A stretch of 64,000 nt of DNA from Diorhabda sublineata (taxonomy: Eukaryota; Arthropoda; Insecta; Coleoptera; Chrysomelidae), in assembly GCF_026230105.1 (NCBI RefSeq), contig NC_079481.1, forward strand, positions 16,881,042 through 16,945,041. Reading direction: 5' to 3'. Positions 52,901-61,900 of this stretch are shown in pieces. How positions within the stretch are numbered: position 1 is the first letter of the stretch; each line of letters starts with the position of its first letter. The position numbers were made by a program, and so were the translations under genes. The notes under the pieces are model-generated. The model was not told the origin of the DNA and made no database searches. It was given only the letters and a program-made list of their open reading frames with translations.

Positions 52901-55900
52901 AAATGATAATTTGTGGTTACATCTTCATCAGTATATTCCTTTGAAAACAAAATTTTCATTATCGTTGTAACTGAACTGGAAGTTACGAAATAAGGTCTCA
53001 TTCTATTTATTGATTTTCAGACGCTGCATAGATTTTATAAGAACATCATCTATCTGCGGATCGGGTATGACTTCTGTTTTCTTTGATTACATACAACCTA
53101 GGGAGCAAATAAATCAGTTGACATCTTATATCGATGCATCACAAGTTTATGGATATTCTGAAGAATTGGCTAATAATTTAAGGGATCGTAATACTAACTG
53201 GGGAAGGTTAAGAGAAGGTCCTACGTTTCCAGGTAAATATAAATACCTACATAATAAGTAGTAATAGTATTTTTTGCGACGACATATATATGAAAATGAA
53301 TGATTTCAAACGATTTGCATCATTAGAAAACATTAAATTTCACCCCTGTATAGAAAAATTTGAGCCCACTCAATCCTGATTTATTCATTCCAATATTCAA
53401 GTTTTTCAAGAAATTCATTTATTATCGACCTCAATGTCGTTGCTAAAACGTTCTCTATCGATCTACATTTTACAACTGAAATTTTAAATCAAAGTAAATC
53501 TAGTAAATTTATCGTTATACTATTCTTTATATTAGCTGGTAAGTTTTTCTAATCAATTTATTTGGGAAACAGAACGAATAGAACAGAACAAATTCCTATT
53601 TTCAGTGTTTTATATGTTAGAGCCTAAGCTACTTTTTAATCAAACCTGTTCTACCTAATCGTTCATTTTTTAAGTAATTTCCATCTGTGTAATAAGATAA
53701 TGAAATTCTACAAAACTAACAAAAAATAGTGCAATAAATAGTTCAGACTGATAATTGTTCTAGAAAAGTCTCGCGAGTGTACTGTAAAAAAAATCCAATT
53801 TCTCACATGACATGACAAGAAGATAACAAAACAATGAAACAAAAACTTGTAGCAAAAGGTGTAAGCTAAAAAATATGGACATTTGAGGTTTTAATATGTA
53901 GATTATGTTATTATCAACAATTGTCTTCAAATATTGATGGGAATCAAATTATGCTGATGAAAATAATTCAATTAACTAATATCAAGTTATTTATTAATTT
54001 TATTTAGTCTCGTTATTATTGTAAAAATACTTATTATAATTGTTCCCTTATCTTAGTGCTAACAAAATTACCATTATCACTATAAATATCTCGACACGAC
54101 GTGAAATGAAACGTCTTAAGGCTGATGGACCGCCGTTACGCATAAAAATACTACAATAAGGACAATAATCAATTCCAGCTTAATTGAAAGTATTTGAAAT
54201 TACGGATGGTGTGGTTTACGTTCCTCAATATTTGCGTTATATTTTTTTAGTCTTGATAACGATCAAATAAAGGAACGAAACGATGGCAATAAAAAAACTC
54301 ATAGTTTTATTTCGAATCCTCAACCCACAACACCAACCGTACTTTCGTACTAAAAGGACAATAATATCAAGAATTACTATTTGAAATGTTAATGCGGGCT
54401 TGTACCCATGACGCCATGTCATAATCGGTCCGTGGTGGATTGACTTTAAAATAATTTCAATATTTTTTATTTTACTTAACTGCATCCATGAATGTCACAA
54501 CATATCCCATATGAGTTTTGTTTTACACATTTGATTAATCAGCTTTCTATCAGTCGCAATTCGTCTACGATTGGAGACTTGGTAGGAAAATTTCGTCTTA
54601 TAAAACTGTTCTTGCTTGGCGAAGGCAAAAGCGTTTGACTTATTCCGTCTTTCCATAAAATAGCCGAAGGAAAATCGACATGTGATACCAGTGGTGACAT
54701 AGTTGCCTCTCATCCTTAATGTTTTCTTATACGCTGTTGCTAATGCAGTACAGTATGTTTTCATAAAGTGTAAAGCATCTACAGGTCTATCGCATACTGT
54801 TTTCTCTAATTTTAAAATATCTACAAGAAACTGGGTAATGAAGTTCACAATAGAACAAATATCGAGTAAATCTCGACACTGAATGGATCTTCTGAGTACT
54901 GCAGTGACCATTGTGTTGTTAAACGCAGCATTAACTACAAGCGTTGCTTGCCTTTGCTGAGTTGTCGAGTTAGAGTGATATTGTGTCTACTGTATTTTGA
55001 ATAGGAATATGCAACAATGTGTGGCTCTGTTTTCCATAAGTTTTATAATAACTTTCTAACTAACATTAAAGAATACAAATATTTAAACATATACAACAAA
55101 TGATACAGGATACACAGTACAGAGTCTTTTTTAGCTTGGGTGTCTTTAATATTGAAAGCATAAAGATCGTACGCTTCGATTTTTATCGGATTGTGATGAG
55201 ATGGACAATCAGTCTTTGTCTTAACAACTTATAAATCTCGAACGACGGAAATTTCCATGCAAGATGAGTTCACACTGCCAAGCCGTATTTGGACTATGTT
55301 TCGATAAAAGCAACATCAACTAACGGTATACCCCAGAACTCAACTGGTACTTTCAGGTTCTCCAATGCTCTGGTATGTTGGTTAAACACTTCGACAAGCT
55401 CATTGACTGCGGCTGTGGTATCCTGCCGTTGTCTGAGAAATTATGACGTGGATGTTCAAATTTATCTTTCAATATTGAAATTGTTACTGTTATTGATCTC
55501 GAGCGATTCAATAATTCTCGCAGCGTTTCGGGTAAAGACAGTTTTTAGGTAATTAATTTCCCATTCTCAATATCTTATTTAGCGATAGATTGAAAGATTC
55601 GATCCATAAATGGTTTACAAGCAGTTTGTAATGATACTTAAATTATGTGTTTATTTCGGACGATAACTTTGTAACTTGGTTATAGAAGCGCGCATCAGAC
55701 AATATAAAAATGTGAGTGTTGGTGTAGGTGAGTAGTGGACCAGTATGAACTTTTAGCTTAAAAGACAACTCTAATCGACGTGAGGAATTGACCAATTGGT
55801 TTTTTTAGTTTTGCAAGATAAGTGATTACTAAACTACATTAATTCAGTCAGTAGATGAAAATGATAGCATTATAGTCATTTAAAATTATTTTCCTCACTT

Positions 55901-58900
55901 AAAAATTTCCACGCCATTGACGATTAGTGTTTCTCTTACGCAATAACTACGAATCGCTCTATATTTATTAAATTAGTCACTGAAAATCCTAGTGACTTTC
56001 AACAATAATTGAAGAGATTAGTGGATGAACATGTTAAGTGACATTTTTGAGGAAATCGAGATTTTCATGTGGATGAACATGTTATTCTCTCCTTTAAACA
56101 TAGCATGTTTCCCCTTTTCGCTAACCCTTCCACTAAAGCTATTTTCAGTGGATGAAGTTGTTATGTGCACAGGTCGATGCCAAGTTGGTAATGAAAGAAC
56201 ATGCTATGGGTACAAGACATCTTCTTCCACTTTCAAAGTTACGACCTTGAGTATCATGGCATGTTCTTCCACTAACGAACATGAGGTCTTAGTTGCATGG
56301 ATAACCTCTAGGTATTTTATAAATATCTTCTCTAATGTGTAATGTGTTTCTTGATAGTTTCTTTCTCAAAAAATAATATTCAGAAAATAGTTTTAATAAC
56401 TACAATGGAATCAAGAGGAGAACGTATGGTTAGAGAAGCTCTTAAAAGATTGAAAAGTGATTCTTGTGACAACAGGAACTCAAGCGGTAAGTGCGAACAA
56501 ATTAAATTTGATAAACAATATTGTATATATGAAATTGTATGCAACAGGTTATACTTTGTGTTTATTAGTTAATAATAGAGTACATCCTCGCTTTTCCTAA
56601 CTAGTAATATCAATCAATCGGTTTACAGTCGGATTACCGGTAACGTAAATTAAAATAACATTAGTTTACAAATGAAGTTTTTATGAAAAATGTTTTAGTT
56701 CTAACAAAACAACTACTTAAAATAGTGTAAGATTATCTTATTTAATTAGATAGAAACATTTTTTAGAGAATAATCTTTGGTATTGTTCTTTTGCCAATAT
56801 CGGATTCCCGCAAGATAACGTAGAAGGTACTTTTTCAACGTTTTCTTTTGAGAATATAGGGGAGCTTCCAGACAACAACACTTGTCGGCTTTTCGGTTTG
56901 TTTGAGGGTATTAGATATTATACAGAACAGTGGAAGAAACAACCATGTTACTGATATGACTTCTCACTTCAGAAATTTTAAAGACCTCCCGAAAAAACTG
57001 AAGCTCATCAATCGAAACAAGAACATTCTCACTGAAAAAGTAGCTTTCAGAGATGAGGTAAAATGGATAAGAGTTGAAGAATTTGGCTCATACCTATACA
57101 AGGATTGCTATGATCCGTATACTCTTTTCAAGAAAGTCAACTTGTTGAAACAGAATCGTTGTGCGACGAAACCCGTCCAAGTTGAAGAAGTTGACCTGGA
57201 AAGGACCACTGAAACCGGAGCTAGCTTGACTTCAGAAAAAATTCAAAACTTACAACAGCAACTTCCTTACATCAAAAATGAATATAAATATTTTTACGAA
57301 TCGGTGATCAATAAGGAAAATGAAAAAAATCTCTTACCATGATTATAATTTTGCATTAATTTTTTTGTCATATTTTTACAGATCTGTTCAATAAATATTT
57401 TTCTTATATTTGTTTGATTTCAATAAATCTATTCCTATTCCTTAAATGTAAATTATTTAGTTTAATGTTGATGTTGAACATGGACATAACAAGTTTTTCA
57501 ACTAATACGTATTCATGTCTTGGAAATATGTAGGTTAAAGAAGATGTCATGTGCTATAAATTTTGAAAATTCTCTTTTATTTGAAAAGTTACAACTAAGT
57601 CAATAAGGCACAAATATTTTGAATAATCAAACTACAACAACATGCAAAAAAACTGCGGATTGTGTTATGTAGAGAAAAAGAGCAAGTTAAAAACTTTAAA
57701 GCTGATTATCTCGAATCCACTTATTTGTCTCATAACATCTTCATCCACTAAGCTCTTCAATTGTTAATTTGTAAATATATTAATAAATAATTGTATCTTC
57801 TACTGTTTTTACTCAAGTCATTAAAGCTTTTGTGAACATAATAGTCCGGGCGCTGGCAGGGGTTCCCGTAGCCCATTATGGGTTGCTATGAAAAAATTAT
57901 TGATATCTATGTTTTTTGGCCCGGAGAATCGATTTTTAGGGCTTACGAGGACGGCACCCTGCTCAGTTTTTTGTTATTAACAATTTAATTGTTTAAACGG
58001 CCATAATTTATTATCTACAATAGTTAAGGGGCTTCTGATGAAACAGTCTGGTTGCAAATTTTCTAACGAATATTTACGTTTTTCAATTTTAAAAAAATCT
58101 TCATTAGAAGCAAAGTAGGGTAAAAAAATGTGAGAACGCGCTGATTTCTCTTTCAATCGGTCGTATTTCGGCCTGGGCAGATTCAATTGACACTTTTGAG
58201 GATCCATTTCAAAGAAAATACTTTTTCGTTCTAAACGAGACCTCATACGTACATTTTGAAGCACTAGGAAGGTAAAATTTTAATAGGAAAATCATACTTT
58301 CATTTGTTTATAGGCCATTCGTGCAAAGAAGAATAAACAATTTCGAAAAAAAACAGCGCCATTTTATTTCACATAGTAAAAGACAACTTTTGAGCCTTTA
58401 CTTGAAATTCCATGATAATTGGTTAATAAACTACTGCCGATTTTCGGAGCACGGCCGGTTGCCGTTCTATGCGGGCACCGCGGCGCGCCGCCGCACGTGA
58501 GTCTACGAAGCTTGTAATTTAAGGGACCTTTTTTTTGACATTCTTTTACCTGGTAAACCGGTTCTCCAGCCAAATGGCCGACGAAAGGGAATAATACAGC
58601 CGCAGCTGTACCCGCCCACCCCAAATTAGATTAAATATAAAAAAAAAACAAAAAAAACAAAAAAAAAACAAAAAAATATAAAAAATAATAAAACCTCTCA
58701 AAAATAAAAAAACGTTTTTACTTGCAAGCTCCACTTCATTTTTTCGCCCAAAATACCTCGCCATAAGCAGTTAGACGAACACATCTCAACGGAACCACCA
58801 CAATCCCCAGCTCTGCAGAGGAGCAATTCCTGTATCAGAGCCTACTTCAAACAAACCAAATTCCTTACAAAAACTCTCCAATCCTACCAAACTTTAACCA

Positions 58901-61900
58901 ACGAATCTCTTTTTTTTGTCTGTATAAATATTTTATCAAATATCAATTAAACAACACTTGTTAGTTACTTTTGCATTTTTTAACATCTTACCCAAATTAT
59001 TACTATATTTTCTTAACCGATTCCATTTTGCATCTATATAAAGTATTTATTTATCACAAAATAAATGATTTTGTAGTATTATTTATCAACAATATTTTTA
59101 GTTAGCTTCGGCAAAACTCACTCGTCTATTTACATCTCACAACACAGTTTTATGTTGATAAACAATTCAATCTTAATATCCTAAAAGAATACAATCTTTT
59201 TACATTATTTCTAGGTTACAAGGTAGTCCAGGTGTTTTGCAAATACAATATTTTGCTATACATTTTTTGGAATTAGAATCAGGGATACGGATACCTAGTA
59301 GTGATTTTATCAGTTTTATTTATTTATTTATTAATTTCTCAATGTACTCATCTAAATATACCAGTTCTAATACGAGGGTTGCTACTTAAGTTTTAATATA
59401 TGGTCACACTAAAATTTGACATTTTTAATAGGCAAAGTACTCACAACTTGTTGTCACACGAGTGCTATTTGAGTTGTTTTCAGATACTCAAAACATTCAT
59501 CTTGTCAAAAAAGTGGATTTAAATCGCGAACATTTTCGTGTGATGCTTTTCTATGACTTTCGATGGATTGAACCAATGCCGATCAGCTCGGTTCGACTTT
59601 TGGTGATGAAGAACTATCTCGAGCCACCGTGTTTTACAAATTCAATATTGGTCGTACTACAGGATGAATTTCGTGAATGTCGTCCAACATCGATGCTGTG
59701 CGTAAACTGATATTGCTAGATCGTCATGTTACATACCGTGAGATTGATGCATACTAGGGCATTAGTACCACATACATATATTCGATAGTACATGAACATT
59801 TGGCTGCAAAAAATATTTATTCGCGTTGGATACCCCATAATTTGACAATGGCTCAAAAAAAAGCTCGTGTCGATTGATAGTAAAAAAAAGCTGAAAAAAT
59901 TCAATAGCGATGCTTCAAAAGACGTCTATAAGATTGCGATAGACGAGAAATAATGGATCTACCCATATGAAATCGAAACTGAACATCAATTGACTGTATG
60001 AGTCCGTCAAGACGAGCAAAATCCAACAAAAGTTGATCGCGCGCAGCCCTTGAAAGCTTTAGAGCAACGTAAAACGGTCAATTCTGAACGGTACACCCGC
60101 ATTTGTTTGGCGAAAGTGTTCGAAAAAATCAGGGGAACCAATCGCAGAATCATTCCCACACATTAGTACAAATAAAAACATTTTTGAACATTAAAACATC
60201 GAATTGACGGGTCATCCGCAATGTAGTCCTTGTTTGGCACTCAATGATTTTTTATAAATAAATTGTGAGATCAACTATCTTTTATACATGAAGAAGTAGT
60301 GATGTTTTGAACGTACCTCAATCGGAATGGCAATGACAATTAGTTCAAACGCATGCGGAAATCTATTGATTTTAATGAAGAATATTTTGAAAAACAATAA
60401 AGCCATATGCAATTATAAAAATTATGTATCTCAAAATTTAAATAGCAACACTCGTAGCATGATATTCTCGTCTTATAAATTCCTCCGTAACAACGGGCCA
60501 TTAGCTAATGTAACATCTCAATTAAGGATACTTCATATACCTTCAATGAAATAAATTTGCAATTTAAAGATTGTTGGACTTTAGGCTAATATTTGAAAAT
60601 CGATTTCTCTATCACTACTGTGACTTTTAAATATTGGTTCCAAAAAAGTTTATTTTTATGTATGTAAGTTTACAATAACTTTTTTAGACGATGCCATCTG
60701 AAAGTTGTTCGTTCTGTATTCTATGGAGGGTAGTGGTAAGGAGGACCATCTCATATGGGGGCTTAGCTTAAAAACTGTCCGCTTATAGACGGTAAATTAT
60801 AATTCAAAATTTGACGAGAATGGCGCTCCTATCGGACGAGATGTCATATGAACTTAGTTATTTTAGATAGAGTGAAGTATGCAGTGCTAGAAAATTTAAT
60901 ATTTAAAATGACTAGAATCGTTAATTAAATATTGGTATACAAAATCTAAGCTATTCACATAGTCCAAAATAATTTTGTAAATATAACCTAGAAAAGCTAC
61001 TGTGATATAACACTGAATGTTAATTCTTGTGAATTTGTAACAATTTTTGCAAGTAATTATAAAGTGTCAATTATAACAAAACTTTAAAAGACAACTAAAT
61101 CATAATGGAAAAAATTTGCACAGTGAAAAGTTGTCCGAGTGGACGTAAAATGAAAAGTAACTCAAGTAGTAAGTACGCCGAAGTCATTATCTTTCTTTAA
61201 ACCTACAGTATGTAAAACATTTATTTTTAAATATATTTTTTAATTCAACATTTACAAATTCATACATTTAAAATTGATATAAAGCGCTTTATTCAAAATT
61301 CACACTAATGCGATAGTAGCGCCTCCCTAACGTAAAGATTTTATGGACACTTTCTGTAGCACAGAGATGGTTCTCCTTACCTCCACCCTCCATACATATG
61401 AACTTAGTTATTATAGATAGAGTGAAGTATACAGTGTTAAAAAATTTTAAATGACTAGAGTCTTTAATTAAATATTGGTATATAAAATCGAAACTATTCA
61501 CGTAGTACAAAATAATTTTGTAAATATAACCTAGAAAAGCTACTTTGAGATAACGCTGAATGTTAATAAATTATTGTGAATTTCTAGAAAGAAAGTGTCA
61601 ATTATCACTTCTTTCTTTCTCTGCCCTTATTCTTGAATTTCTAGAGCTTCATTTAAAATTTACAATCATGCGATAGTAGCGCCTCCCTAACATAAAAGAT
61701 TTGATGGACACTTTCTGTAGCACAGAAATGGATAGTGACAGTTCCGTACTATAAAACACTTTCGGGACGCTCTGGTGTAAACAACTTTAACTTCCTTAAA
61801 TTATGACTCTAGCCACTCCAATGTTGACAGTTGACAGTTTCACTTCGATGACACAAACACATCTACAAATTGTATCGAAATCACAAACACATCTACCGAG

